Of a stretch of 64,000 nt of DNA, positions 44,254-52,833 are shown in pieces. The position numbers were made by a program, and so were the translations under genes. The stretch is from Geobacter sp. SVR (lineage in GTDB: Bacteria > Desulfobacterota > Desulfuromonadia > Geobacterales > Pseudopelobacteraceae). A model generated the notes under the pieces. That model saw nothing but the letters and a program-made list of their open reading frames with translations. It had not been told where the DNA came from and ran no database searches. Each line of letters begins with the position of its first letter. Position 1 is the stretch's first letter. Location of the stretch: the NCBI RefSeq assembly GCF_016865365.1, contig NZ_AP024469.1:2882501-2946500 (forward strand). Direction: 5' to 3'.

Positions 44254-46260
44254 ATGACCTTCAAAAAGATTATCATTGCCGCAACACTGACCCTTTCCGT
44301 CGCCGCAGCCGCCTTTGCTGAAGAGCCGAAGAAAGCTCCGGCCGCCCCCGGCGCAGCCCCTGTTGCCGCCGCTCCTGCCGCTGGCGCGCCTGCCGCCGCA
44401 CCGGCAGTCGCCGCTCCCGCGGCTCAGGCCCCGGCTCCGGCTGCCGCCCCTGCCCCGGCCGCTCCGGCGAAAAAGAAAGAACTCAAGGCCAACAAGGCTA
44501 TTACCCTGACCATGTTCACCGCCATTATCGCCATCACCATGGGAGTGGTTGTCTGGGCCGCCAAACAGACCAAGACAGCGGCCGACTTCTACGCCGCCGG
44601 CGGCGGCATCACCGGTACCCAGAACGGCTGGGCCATTGCCGGCGACTACATGTCGGCTGCCTCCTTCCTCGGGATTTCCGGCATGATCTCCCTGTACGGC
44701 TATGACGGGTTCATGTACTCCGTCGGCTGGCTGGTGGCCTACATCACCGTGCTCCTGATCGTGGCCGAGCCCTGCCGTAACGCCGGCAAGTACACCCTGG
44801 GGGACATCCTCTCCTTCCGCACCGATCCCAAGCCGGTCCGCGCCGTGGCTGCCCTCTCCACCGTGGCTGTTTCCACCTTCTACCTGACCGCACAGATGGT
44901 CGGCGCAGGCAAGCTGATGGCCCTGCTGGTCGGTATCTCCTACAAGACCTCGGTCATCGGCGTGGGCATACTGATGGTCGGCTACGTCGTTTTCGGCGGC
45001 ATGACCGCCACCACCTGGGTTCAGATCATCAAGGCCGGCCTGCTCATGAGCGGCGCCTTCCTGCTCTCGTTCCTGGTCATGATGAAGGCCGGCTTCAACC
45101 CGATCGGCTTCTTCAGCGACATCGTCAACAACCCCAACATACAGGATCACGTTTCCAAACTGGTGCTGAAGGACGGCATCACTCTGACCGGAGCGGATGC
45201 CGGCCAGCGCTTCCTTGAGCCGGCCCTGTTCATGAAGGCTCCGCTCGACCAGATCTCGCTCGGTATGGCCCTGGTGCTCGGTACCGCCGGCATGCCGCAC
45301 ATCCTGATGCGCTTCTTCACCGTGCCGACCGCCCAGGCCGCACGTAAGTCCGTTATCATCGCCATGTTCATCATCGGCGGCTTCTACGTTCTGACCACCC
45401 TGCTCGGCTTTGGCGCCGCCATCCACGTTACCCCCCAGGGCATTACCGCTGTCGACGCCGGCGGCAACATGGCCACCCTGCTCCTGGCCCAGCAGCTGGG
45501 TGCCGATATCGCACCGATCATCGGCGACATTTTCCTGGCCTTCCTCTGCTCGGTTGCCTTCGCCACCATCCTGGCTGTCGTTTCCGGCCTGGTACTGGCC
45601 GCTTCGGCCGCCATCGCCCACGACATCTACGTCAACGTGATCAAAGATGGCCACGCCGACCAGCATGAGCAGGTCATGGCCGCCCGCATCACCTCCTTCG
45701 TGGTCGGTGCTGTCGGCATCGTCATCGGCATCGCCGCCGAGAAGCAGAACGTCGCCCACCTGGTGGCCCTGGCCTTTGCCGTGGCCTCCTCCGGCAACCT
45801 GCCGGTGGTCGTGCTGTCGCTCTTCTGGCGCAAGTTCAACACCGCCGGCGTCATCTCCGGCCTGGTGGTCGGCACTGTCGCCTCCATCGGCCTGGTCATG
45901 GTATCGCCCAACATGACCTATCCCAAGGTGGTCGCTGCCGGCGCCCAGAAGGTGATTACCGCCATGGAGAAGAAACAGGCTGCCCTGCCTCCGGGCGCCC
46001 AGCTTGAAGAGAAGGATGCCAAGGCCCTTGAAAAGGCCAAGGCCGATTACGAGAAGAACAAGGACGGCAAGTCCATCATGGGTCTTGACGCTCCGCTGCT
46101 GAAGCTGAAGAACCCGGGCATCATCTCGATCCCGCTCGGCTTCCTGGCCGCCATTCTCGGCTGCCTGGCCTTCCCGAACCGTCGTTCCGAAGAGATGTTC
46201 GACGAGGTCTATGTCCGCCAGAACACCGGCCTCGGCATGGCCAAGGCCATCGATCACTGA
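44254..46260 (+). CDS. actP: Sodium/solute symporter, acetate type (ActP-like)
   Basis: 668 residues, AAAGGAGGATAGGAC upstream. A cleavable-type signal peptide (to about 22) is followed by an Ala/Pro stretch of about 50 residues, then about 13 spans of the SSF family: AADFYAAGGGITGTQNGWAIAGDYMSAASFLG, LSTVAVSTFYLTAQMVGAGKL, GMPHILMRFFTVPTAQAARKS, ILAVVSGLVLAASAAIAHD. It should import acetate with Na+, the main electron donor in Geobacter. A charged insert of about 60 residues (EKKQAALPPGAQ to KNKDGKS) lies before the last span. Confidence 0.88.
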   Translation: MTFKKIIIAATLTLSVAAAAFAEEPKKAPAAPGAAPVAAAPAAGAPAAAPAVAAPAAQAPAPAAAPAPAAPAKKKELKANKAITLTMFTAIIAITMGVVVWAAKQTKTAADFYAAGGGITGTQNGWAIAGDYMSAASFLGISGMISLYGYDGFMYSVGWLVAYITVLLIVAEPCRNAGKYTLGDILSFRTDPKPVRAVAALSTVAVSTFYLTAQMVGAGKLMALLVGISYKTSVIGVGILMVGYVVFGGMTATTWVQIIKAGLLMSGAFLLSFLVMMKAGFNPIGFFSDIVNNPNIQDHVSKLVLKDGITLTGADAGQRFLEPALFMKAPLDQISLGMALVLGTAGMPHILMRFFTVPTAQAARKSVIIAMFIIGGFYVLTTLLGFGAAIHVTPQGITAVDAGGNMATLLLAQQLGADIAPIIGDIFLAFLCSVAFATILAVVSGLVLAASAAIAHDIYVNVIKDGHADQHEQVMAARITSFVVGAVGIVIGIAAEKQNVAHLVALAFAVASSGNLPVVVLSLFWRKFNTAGVISGLVVGTVASIGLVMVSPNMTYPKVVAAGAQKVITAMEKKQAALPPGAQLEEKDAKALEKAKADYEKNKDGKSIMGLDAPLLKLKNPGIISIPLGFLAAILGCLAFPNRRSEEMFDEVYVRQNTGLGMAKAIDH

Positions 46261-46287
46261 TTCCTTTGATTAAAAGATGTGATATAG

Positions 46288-46318
46288 TGGGGGAGGCTTC
46301 GGCCTCCCCTTCTATTTT
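46288..46318 (+). terminator. Terminator of the acetate symporter operon
   Basis: GGGGAGGC (46290-46297), TTCG loop, GCCTCCCC (46302-46309), then TTCTATTTT. Stable UUCG-type hairpin about 30 bases past the actP stop. Confidence 0.8.
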
Positions 46319-46355
46319 CCCGCTGATTCCGATCGGCACCCCGGACACCTGACTC

Positions 46356-47552
46356 ATGACCTTCAACGACACGCTATCCGCTATTCCGGAATTGCACCGG
46401 ATCACCCGCTACTGCGAAGCGGAAGAGGTCGGCCTGCTGCTGCGGGACCTCCGCAACGTACTGGAGCAGGACCGCCGGCAAATGCTTGCATGGTCCGAAG
46501 AATATGAAGATCTGCTGGCGCGGGTCCAGGATGCCGACTCCGGCGTCCTGACCTCCATCCATCAGGACTTGAACCGCGTCGAAACCGAGCGTTTCCTGCT
46601 GAGCTATTCGGTAACAGCCCTGCATGCCAACTGCACCCATTATCGCGACCTGATAGCCGCTCGCACCATGACACTGGTGTCCGCCGAAATGGCTGCTGCC
46701 GGCCGCCAGCCCCCTCCGGTGCCCTGCGCCCTGCTCAGCATGGGCAGCGATGGCCGCCAGGAACAGACACTGATCACAGATCAGGACTATCTCATCGTCT
46801 ACGGCGATGGGGGGGGCGAAACGGCTGATCTCTATTTCAAGGACTTCTCCGATCTGCTGGTAGACAAGCTGGAAGAAGCGGGATTCAAGAAATGCACCGG
46901 CGATATCATGCCGAGCAACCCCACCTGGCGCGGATCGTATTCCCAGTGGCGCAAACGCCTGTTGGCCATCGTGCGGTACGAGTTCGACGACTATGCCAAA
47001 AACATGATGGATCTCATCGTCCTGTCCGATGCCCGCTATGTGGCCGGTGACCGGGAGTTGGCCGAACAGCTGGCCGGTATGATCAGAACGATGGAGCAGG
47101 ATTATTTCCAGGTACTATGGGGCATGGCCAAGGCAGCCACGGAGATGAGGCTGGCACTCGGATTTCTGAAGCGGCTCTGGACCGAAAGCAGTGGAGAGCA
47201 CAAGGGGGAGTTCAACCTGAAGCTGCTGGCCTGGGCTCCGCTGGTGATGAACATCCGGATTCTGGCGATCAATCAGGGCATACCGGCCACCAATACCGTG
47301 GAACGCATCTCCCTCCTGGAAAGAGAGGGCAGCTTTTCAGCTTCGGTAGCCCAAGAGCTCCGGACCGCCTATCATATTCTCACCAAACATCGCATCCTGC
47401 TGCAGATCAAGGTGCTGAAGGGCATCCAGAACGATGCCTATCATCTCAATCCTTATCAGCTTCCCGCTGCCGAACGGGAAAAGATACGCCACGGCCTGAT
47501 CAAGATCGAGGAACTGCAGAAAGTCATCCATTCCAACTTTTCGATTGTCTGA
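46356..47552 (+). CDS. DUF294 nucleotidyltransferase-like protein
   Basis: 398 residues. An N-terminal helical part (about 1-110), the DUF294 nucleotidyltransferase motif SMGSDGRQEQTLITDQDYLIVY (GS-x2-R-x-E and DxD) and DUF294_C (WGMAKAATEMRLALGFLKRLW, TVERISLLEREGS). Usual members carry CBS and cyclic-nucleotide domains; these are missing here. Genes of this kind often stand beside acetate symporters, so it may adjust acetate uptake or utilisation (inference). Confidence 0.85.
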   Translation: MTFNDTLSAIPELHRITRYCEAEEVGLLLRDLRNVLEQDRRQMLAWSEEYEDLLARVQDADSGVLTSIHQDLNRVETERFLLSYSVTALHANCTHYRDLIAARTMTLVSAEMAAAGRQPPPVPCALLSMGSDGRQEQTLITDQDYLIVYGDGGGETADLYFKDFSDLLVDKLEEAGFKKCTGDIMPSNPTWRGSYSQWRKRLLAIVRYEFDDYAKNMMDLIVLSDARYVAGDRELAEQLAGMIRTMEQDYFQVLWGMAKAATEMRLALGFLKRLWTESSGEHKGEFNLKLLAWAPLVMNIRILAINQGIPATNTVERISLLEREGSFSASVAQELRTAYHILTKHRILLQIKVLKGIQNDAYHLNPYQLPAAEREKIRHGLIKIEELQKVIHSNFSIV

Positions 47553-47669
47553 TTCCCCTGCCCGACCGCCTGACCTCCCCAAACGCCCCTCCCGCGCCTC
47601 TTTCGACCTTTGTTGCCGAGTGCAGCCGGATTGTCCCCCCGATAAATTTTTCTTCGCCCCATACAGCAA

Positions 47670-47696
47670 GGGCCGGCGAAACTTGTTCGCCGACCC
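47670..47696. other. Stem-loop between convergent genes
   Basis: GGGCCGGCGAA and TTCGCCGACCC with loop ACTTG, between the ends of the DUF294 and 12-haem genes. Could act as a two-way terminator, but there is no T-run. Confidence 0.4.
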
Positions 47697-47731
47697 CCGG
47701 TCAGACTGCTGTTTAATGCTGTTAATGTCTC

Positions 47732-48586
47732 TTATTTCTTTTTGCTTTTCTTGGCGGGTGCGGCCGGAGTTTCCGATTTCTTCTGGGCCGGATCCCAATG
47801 GTTAAGGTTATGTGCCGTATTGTGGCAGTCGCCGCACTTGTTGAAACGGGCCAGCATGCCGGCCGGATGCGGCGACCCATGGCAGCTCTGGCAGGTCGGC
47901 ACCATCTTGTGCTTGTCCCTGTGGCAGGTCACGCAGGCCACGACCTTATGTTTCGCATCGCTGGCAGCCAGAACCGCGGCAGGTTTCGTGTGGCAGGCAG
48001 CGCACATCTTATTGGGTGTGTCGGATGGATAGGTAACCACTGTCGGCATATGAGCCTGATGGCAGCGTTTGCAATCGGTTGCCGTCATATCGGCACTGTG
48101 CGGTTTGTGGCACTGCGTACACTGCGGAATCTTGCCGTGAACATTGTGGCAGAAGCTGCAGGCAAGGCTGGAGTGCTTGCTCTTGACCTGCTTCAGCTTG
48201 ACAATCTGCTGGTTGTGACAACCGAGGCATTCTTCGGTGATATTGTTGGACAACTTGATGATCTTGGGTGTGTGGGGATTGTTGTGGCAGCGCATGCACG
48301 CGGACAGGTTGTAGTGAGGTTTGCCGCTGTGACACGAGCTGCATTCGGGAATGACTTTCCTGACCGCCGGCGGGTGGCCCGTGTGGCAATCCTGGCAAGT
48401 AACACTGGTCTTGTGAGCACCTCCATTGGATTCAATATCCGCAACGGGGCCTGCATGACACTTGATGCAATCGGCATTGCTCAATGCCGGTTTCTGCGCG
48501 GGCTCCGCGCCGAACGCAGCCGCCGACAGCAGGCATGTCACTGCCGCAGACAGCACCAATCCTCTCAACGATACCAGTACGCTCAT
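47732..48586 (-). CDS. Dodecahaem c-type cytochrome
   Basis: 284 residues, AAAAGGAGGAAGCACG upstream. Signal peptide (VLSAAVTCLLSAAAFGA) and twelve haem sites: CIKCH, CQDCH, CSSCH, CMRCH, CLGCH, CSFCH, CTQCH, CKRCH, CAACH, CVTCH, CQSCH and CGDCH, about one per 21 residues. A Pro/Ala/Lys-rich tail ends the protein. It should be a periplasmic or outer-surface electron carrier. No partner genes lie beside it, so its place in the electron chain is open. Confidence 0.88.
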   Translation of the reverse strand: MSVLVSLRGLVLSAAVTCLLSAAAFGAEPAQKPALSNADCIKCHAGPVADIESNGGAHKTSVTCQDCHTGHPPAVRKVIPECSSCHSGKPHYNLSACMRCHNNPHTPKIIKLSNNITEECLGCHNQQIVKLKQVKSKHSSLACSFCHNVHGKIPQCTQCHKPHSADMTATDCKRCHQAHMPTVVTYPSDTPNKMCAACHTKPAAVLAASDAKHKVVACVTCHRDKHKMVPTCQSCHGSPHPAGMLARFNKCGDCHNTAHNLNHWDPAQKKSETPAAPAKKSKKK

Positions 48587-48808
48587 CGTGCTTCCTCCTT
48601 TTCAAATGGTGTCATCCCCCCATATCCGCACAAAACCTTGTAAAGTGTGCCACATTCCGATCGACCGTCAACCGGCGCACCAAAAAATTTCATTATAAAT
48701 ATGTATGCTGCCGCAGAAAAATGGGCTTCAACCACCAGCCGCCCCGCCCCGGTACTCCTGAAAACTTGACAGCAGCGGCATGTTCTGTTATCTACTTTCT
48801 GTCACAAC

Positions 48809-48883
48809 GGGCGCTTAGCTCAGCGGGAGAGCACTGCCTTCACACGGCAGGGGTCACTGGTTCGATCCCAGTAGCGCCCACCA
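48809..48883 (+). tRNA. tRNA-Val (anticodon CAC)
   Basis: Full cloverleaf: acceptor GGGCGCT/AGCGCCC, D loop AGCTCAGCGGGAGAGC, anticodon stem CTGCC/GGCAG with loop TTCACAC, T arm CTGGTTCGATCCCAG, encoded CCA. The CAC anticodon reads GUG. Confidence 0.95.
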
Positions 48884-48888
48884 TTTTT

Positions 48889-48925
48889 AGCCGACGACTC
48901 CACAAGTCATCGGCTTTCTGTTTTT
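48889..48925 (+). terminator. Terminator of tRNA-Val
   Basis: AGCCGACGAC and GTCATCGGCT with loop TCCACAA, then TTCTGTTTTT. Confidence 0.75.
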
Positions 48926-48980
48926 CAGAGGTCAAAACGAGCAGTACAGTTCCAGGTCCTGGACAGTAGATTCTCCAATA

Positions 48981-49014
48981 AAAAAAGCCCCTCCGTCTTC
49001 GGAGGGGCTTTTTG
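48981..49014. terminator. Bidirectional terminator downstream of the HU gene
   Basis: AAAAAGCCCCTCC and GGAGGGGCTTTTT with loop GTCTTC. A on one side and T on the other make it work for both strands; it ends the HU gene at 49038. Confidence 0.85.
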
Positions 49015-49037
49015 CTTTCAAACTTGTTTCTCGAATA

Positions 49038-49328
49038 TTACTTCTTTTTGGCCGGTTTTACCTTCAGGTCCCTCAGGTCTTTGCCCGGTGTGAATTTTCC
49101 GGAGGTCTTGGCAGGAATTTTGAGGGCTTTGCCAGTCTGAGGATTCCGGCCGGTCCGGGCGCTACGGGTAACGGAGCTGAAGCTGCCAAATCCGACCAGA
49201 GTGACTTTGTCGCCAGCCTTGATTGCAGCAGTAGTTTCCGCAATAAAACCGTTCAGCGCCAGATCGGCCTGTTTTTTTGTAATCCCCGCGGCTTCTGCCA
49301 TCTTTGCCACCAGATCTGCCTTTTTCAT
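49038..49328 (-). CDS. HU-family DNA-binding protein
   Basis: 96 residues, CAAGGAGGGCTT upstream. HU/IHF fold: MKKADLVAKMAEAAGITKKQADLALNGF, VTLVGFGSFSSVTRSARTGRNPQTGKALKIPA and a Lys-rich end (LKVKPAKKK). It binds and bends DNA as a nucleoid protein. A sigma-70 promoter (TTGAAT, 16 bases, TATATA on the minus strand, 49384-49357) precedes it. Confidence 0.92.
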   Translation of the reverse strand: MKKADLVAKMAEAAGITKKQADLALNGFIAETTAAIKAGDKVTLVGFGSFSSVTRSARTGRNPQTGKALKIPAKTSGKFTPGKDLRDLKVKPAKKK

Positions 49329-49356
49329 AAGCCCTCCTTGAATTAAAAGATGATTG

Positions 49357-49384
49357 TATATAGCACATCACCTGACTTATTCAA
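49357..49384 (-). promoter_or_regulatory. Sigma-70 promoter of the HU gene
   Basis: On the minus strand: TTGAAT (49384-49379), 16-base spacer, TATATA (49362-49357). Confidence 0.6.
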
Positions 49385-49476
49385 CACTTATTATGCGTCA
49401 CGAGCCCCAAACGGCACTTTTCTGACCGCAGTCACATTAAAAATACGGGCAGAACAATCTAAGACCAGCTTGATCA

Positions 49477-50151
49477 TCACTCTCGTGATGACAGGTGTCG
49501 AAGAATGACGGGAAACAGGATAAACAGACAGACAAGCAGCAATGCCGAGACCACTTTCCATGATGCTATCTCCTGCAGTTCTTCCGCCATGCGCATCTGT
49601 GCTCCTGCGAAGGCGTACACGAAAGAACCGGGCAATACGCCGACCGATGTCGTCCAGATAAAGGTGGACAACCGTATTCTGGTGATCGCGGCGCAGTAAT
49701 TGACGGCAAAAAACGGAATGACCGGCAGGATGCGCAGGATCAGCAGGTACCGCGGACCATGCCGGGCTATTTCCCTGTTGAAACGCTCCAGGTGCCGGCT
49801 GAAACGCACCTGAAGCCAGTCTCCGATCACAAAGCGGGTAGCGATGAACGCAAGTGTAGCCCCGCTGGTTGCGGCGATATTTATGAAAATCATCGCGGGC
49901 AACGTACCGAACGCCATCCCGCCGGCCACGGTCAGCACCAGGGCTCCCGGAAGAAAGAAAGCGGTGGCAAGGTAGAGCAGCATGAAGCCGGCCGCTGCAT
50001 ACGCGTAATGCTGCCCTATGTAGCCCAGCAATGCCTGTTTGTGCTCCTGCAGATAGCTTATTGTAAGAAGGTCATCCTGCAGCAGGAACCTCGCCAGCAG
50101 GATCAATACGCCTAAGAACAGCGCAACAACAAGCTGCTTCCGGTATTTCAT
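49477..50151 (-). CDS. TVP38/TMEM64-family membrane protein
   Basis: 224 residues from the ATG at 50151 (GGCGGGAAC upstream). SNARE-associated/DedA-like fold: YAAAGFMLLYLATAFFLPGALVLTVAGGMAFGTLPAM, FIATRFVIGDWL, RHGPRYLLILRILPVIPFFAVNYCAAITRI, TSVGVLPGSFVYAFAGAQM. Such proteins are thought to move lipids across the membrane. The phosphatase and phospholipase-like genes that follow (divergent) may act in the same lipid process. Confidence 0.85.
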   Translation of the reverse strand: MKYRKQLVVALFLGVLILLARFLLQDDLLTISYLQEHKQALLGYIGQHYAYAAAGFMLLYLATAFFLPGALVLTVAGGMAFGTLPAMIFINIAATSGATLAFIATRFVIGDWLQVRFSRHLERFNREIARHGPRYLLILRILPVIPFFAVNYCAAITRIRLSTFIWTTSVGVLPGSFVYAFAGAQMRMAEELQEIASWKVVSALLLVCLFILFPVILRHLSSRE

Positions 50152-50341
50152 GTTCCCGCCTACCCCTGGCCGTCCTGGCACCGGGTCAGAATTGACTTAC
50201 CCCCCTTTTAAAGTATCCTTTTCAATACATCACGCCGCTGCCGGGCGTTCCCGCGACATGTACCGGGGTCCCGGCACGACAGGGTTCGATAGCCGCCGGA
50301 CCGAAGGTCCCTTCGACTTAAGGATAGTACATCACCTACCC

Positions 50342-51082
50342 ATGTCAAAAACCTTCTCCGTTATGACGTACAACGTTCACAGCGGCATCGGAATGGATGG
50401 TAAGGTTTCGCCATTGCGGATAGCCGATGTGATCGACGAATGCAATCCCGACATCGTCGCATTGCAGGAGCTGGATTCCGGTCTGCACCGCACGGAAATG
50501 ATCGACCAGGCCCATCTGATCGCCTTGACGCTGAACATGTCCTATCATTTTCACTCCTCCATCCAGGTCGAAGGAGGAGGATACGGGAACGCGGTTCTGA
50601 GCCGCTATCCGCTCCGGCTGGTAAAGGCCGGAGCCCTTCCCAGCGAGCCCTTGAATCCCTTTTTTGAACCGCGCGGGGCCGTCTGGGCAATGGTGGAGCT
50701 AAACGGCCAGGCGCTGCAGATAGTATCCACCCACTTCGGCCTGAACCGGCAGGAACGGAAAAGCCAGGCAACGTCAATCACCGGGCCGGAATGGCTGGGA
50801 CATCCGGAGTGTCGTCCCCCGGTCGTTTTTTGTGGAGATCTGAACTCCCTGCCAGGCTCGCCCCCCTACCGCTCCATCACCAGACACCTGCACGATGCGC
50901 AGCGCTGCCTGAAAGGCAACCGTCCCCGCGGAACCTGGCCGGTACGCCTGCCCCTCATGCGCATCGACCATCTCTTCATCTCATCCGACCTGCGGGTCTT
51001 GAAGGTAGCGGTGCCCAGGACGCCACTTACCAGAATTGCTTCAGACCATTACCCGCTGGTCGTCACGTTGGAGCTGCCATGA
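50342..51082 (+). CDS. Endonuclease/exonuclease/phosphatase-family protein
   Basis: 246 residues from the ATG at 50342. EEP fold: MTYNVHSGIGMDGK, DIVALQELDSGLHRT (catalytic Glu), GYGNAVLSRYPL, VSTHFGLNRQER, CGDLNSLPGSPPYR and the end RIDHLFIS ... ASDHYPLVVTLEL. It cleaves a phosphodiester in lipids, nucleic acids or a small molecule. The stop overlaps the start of the phospholipase D-like gene (ATGA), so both are made together, which favours a lipid substrate. Confidence 0.88.
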   Translation: MSKTFSVMTYNVHSGIGMDGKVSPLRIADVIDECNPDIVALQELDSGLHRTEMIDQAHLIALTLNMSYHFHSSIQVEGGGYGNAVLSRYPLRLVKAGALPSEPLNPFFEPRGAVWAMVELNGQALQIVSTHFGLNRQERKSQATSITGPEWLGHPECRPPVVFCGDLNSLPGSPPYRSITRHLHDAQRCLKGNRPRGTWPVRLPLMRIDHLFISSDLRVLKVAVPRTPLTRIASDHYPLVVTLELP

Positions 51083-52581
51083 TACTGAAACCGGGATCCA
51101 ACTGCATGGACATCTATCAAGCGTGTACGACGGGCCTGATCGTCGATGCCTGCGATTATTACCGCACGTTCTATCATGCGGCCGCCAAGGCGCGCCGCTC
51201 TATCCTCCTGGCAGGGTGGCAGTTTGATTCGGAGGTTCCTCTGTTACGGGGCAGGGAAGCTGAGCAGTGCGGCGAGGTGCGTTTTCTCCACTTCCTGGAA
51301 TCCCTGTGTGAGCGCCTTCCGGACTTGGAAATATACATTCTGGCCTGGGATTTCAGCGTCATCTTTTCGATGGAGAGGGAATGGTTCCAGGACATCATCT
51401 TCAACTGGACCACCAACGAACGCATCCATTTCCGTTTCGACGGAAAACATGCCATCGGCGCCACGCACCACCAAAAATTCGTGGTAGTTGATGGTGCAAT
51501 CGCCTTTGTCGGTGGAATGGACATCTGTTCGGAGCGCTGGGACGACCGCCACCATCTCCTGGAAAATGCCTCAAGGGTCGATGCCAACGGCCCCTACGGA
51601 CCCTACCATGACATTCAGTCTTTTCATACCGGACCCATTGTCGGGGAGTTTACCCGGCTGTTCGAGCAACGCTGGCTCGATTCGGGAGGTGCTCCGCTGT
51701 TGCTTCCGCCCCCCTTGCCGGGACACACGCTGCTGACGGGGGATGACCTGATACCGCTTGCCACCGATCGCGTCGCTGTCAGCCGCACGCAGGCATCCGA
51801 TCCCCAGACCCGCCAGAGTGCCATACAGGAGATCCGCCGATTATTCATCGACGCCATCAGCATGGCTGAACAATTGATTTATCTGGAAAACCAGTATTTC
51901 AGTTCTCAGGCGGTGTACCGGGCACTGATCGACAGGATGACCGATCCGGGGCGATCGTCGCTCCAGATCATCATGATTGTGCCCGACAAACTCCCCTTTA
52001 CGGAGGAACTGTTCCTGGGAGTGCCCCAGATGAAGATGCTGCGTTCCCTGCAGCGCACGGCAGAAGAAACCGGCCATGAGCTGCGCGTGTATTCTACCGC
52101 CTGCATCAAAAACGGCGAGCGGACGATGACCTTTATTCATTCGAAGTTACTGCTGGTTGACGACCGTTTTCTGACCATCGGTTCGGCCAACATCACCAAC
52201 CGCAGCCTTGGCCTGGATACGGAGCTGAATGTCAGCTGGGAGGCCGAGCCCGGGACATGCGGCGGGTTGATCGAGTCCATCCGCCGGGTGCGCACGTCCC
52301 TGCTGGCAGAGCATGCCGGCCAGCAGGGACGGGAGGCCGACTTTCAACAGATCCATGGTTTGATCCGACGGCTCGACCGTTTGGTTGAGGAACCCGACTC
52401 CCGTCTCTGCTGGTATGAGCCCGATCCTGAGCTGGAAAACAATACCTGGCCGGGTGCGCTGGAACCGATCGCCAGGGTTGTCGATCCGGAAGAAAATGTT
52501 TATGAGCAGATCACCCGCTACAGGACCAGCGCTTTTGCCAGGGGAATCCGCCTGGTGAGCCAGTGGATCACCGGGTTATGA
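51079..52581 (+). CDS. Phospholipase D-like protein (two HKD motifs)
   Basis: 500 residues. The ATG overlaps the previous stop. HKD motif 1 HHQKFVVVDGAIAFVGGMD and motif 2 HSKLLLVDDRFLTIGSANITNRS are both complete, with YLENQYF between them, as in plant/bacterial PLD and cardiolipin synthase relatives. No membrane span at the N-terminus. It is likely a phospholipase D or a phosphatidyl transferase working with the coupled EEP phosphatase. Confidence 0.88.
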   Translation: MILKPGSNCMDIYQACTTGLIVDACDYYRTFYHAAAKARRSILLAGWQFDSEVPLLRGREAEQCGEVRFLHFLESLCERLPDLEIYILAWDFSVIFSMEREWFQDIIFNWTTNERIHFRFDGKHAIGATHHQKFVVVDGAIAFVGGMDICSERWDDRHHLLENASRVDANGPYGPYHDIQSFHTGPIVGEFTRLFEQRWLDSGGAPLLLPPPLPGHTLLTGDDLIPLATDRVAVSRTQASDPQTRQSAIQEIRRLFIDAISMAEQLIYLENQYFSSQAVYRALIDRMTDPGRSSLQIIMIVPDKLPFTEELFLGVPQMKMLRSLQRTAEETGHELRVYSTACIKNGERTMTFIHSKLLLVDDRFLTIGSANITNRSLGLDTELNVSWEAEPGTCGGLIESIRRVRTSLLAEHAGQQGREADFQQIHGLIRRLDRLVEEPDSRLCWYEPDPELENNTWPGALEPIARVVDPEENVYEQITRYRTSAFARGIRLVSQWITGL

Positions 52582-52605
52582 TTCCTGGCCTCAATGGCTG
52601 GTATC

Positions 52606-52662
52606 AAAGAAAAAGGCCACTTCTCTTGCGAAAAGTGGCCTTCTGAAATATGGCGTCCCCTG
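52606..52662. repeat. Left copy of the tRNA-Arg-end direct repeat (putative attL)
   Basis: Contains the GGCCACTT/AAGTGGCC terminator hairpin and then GGCGTCCCCTG, the last 12 bases of tRNA-Arg including CCA. It matches 57288-57344 over about 57 bases. The rest of the tRNA is absent here. Confidence 0.75.
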
Positions 52663-52833
52663 GCAGACGCCCTTCGAATTTTCTTGTTCTGACAAGCCGT
52701 TCGTGAACGGATACCCCGCATTCGGCTAATTCCGCAGACTAAAGCTTATGCGGACACTAGAATCCTTCGCCGCTGTTGCGCACGCTTAGCCGCTTAAGCC
52801 CATCTTCGTCTAATTCATAGCTGCGGCTGGGAT

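Noticed and set aside
44233-46257. 674-codon frame antisense to the acetate symporter
   Set aside because: Composition dominated by Gly/Asp/His/Gln from the complement of Ala-rich transporter codons; no domain.
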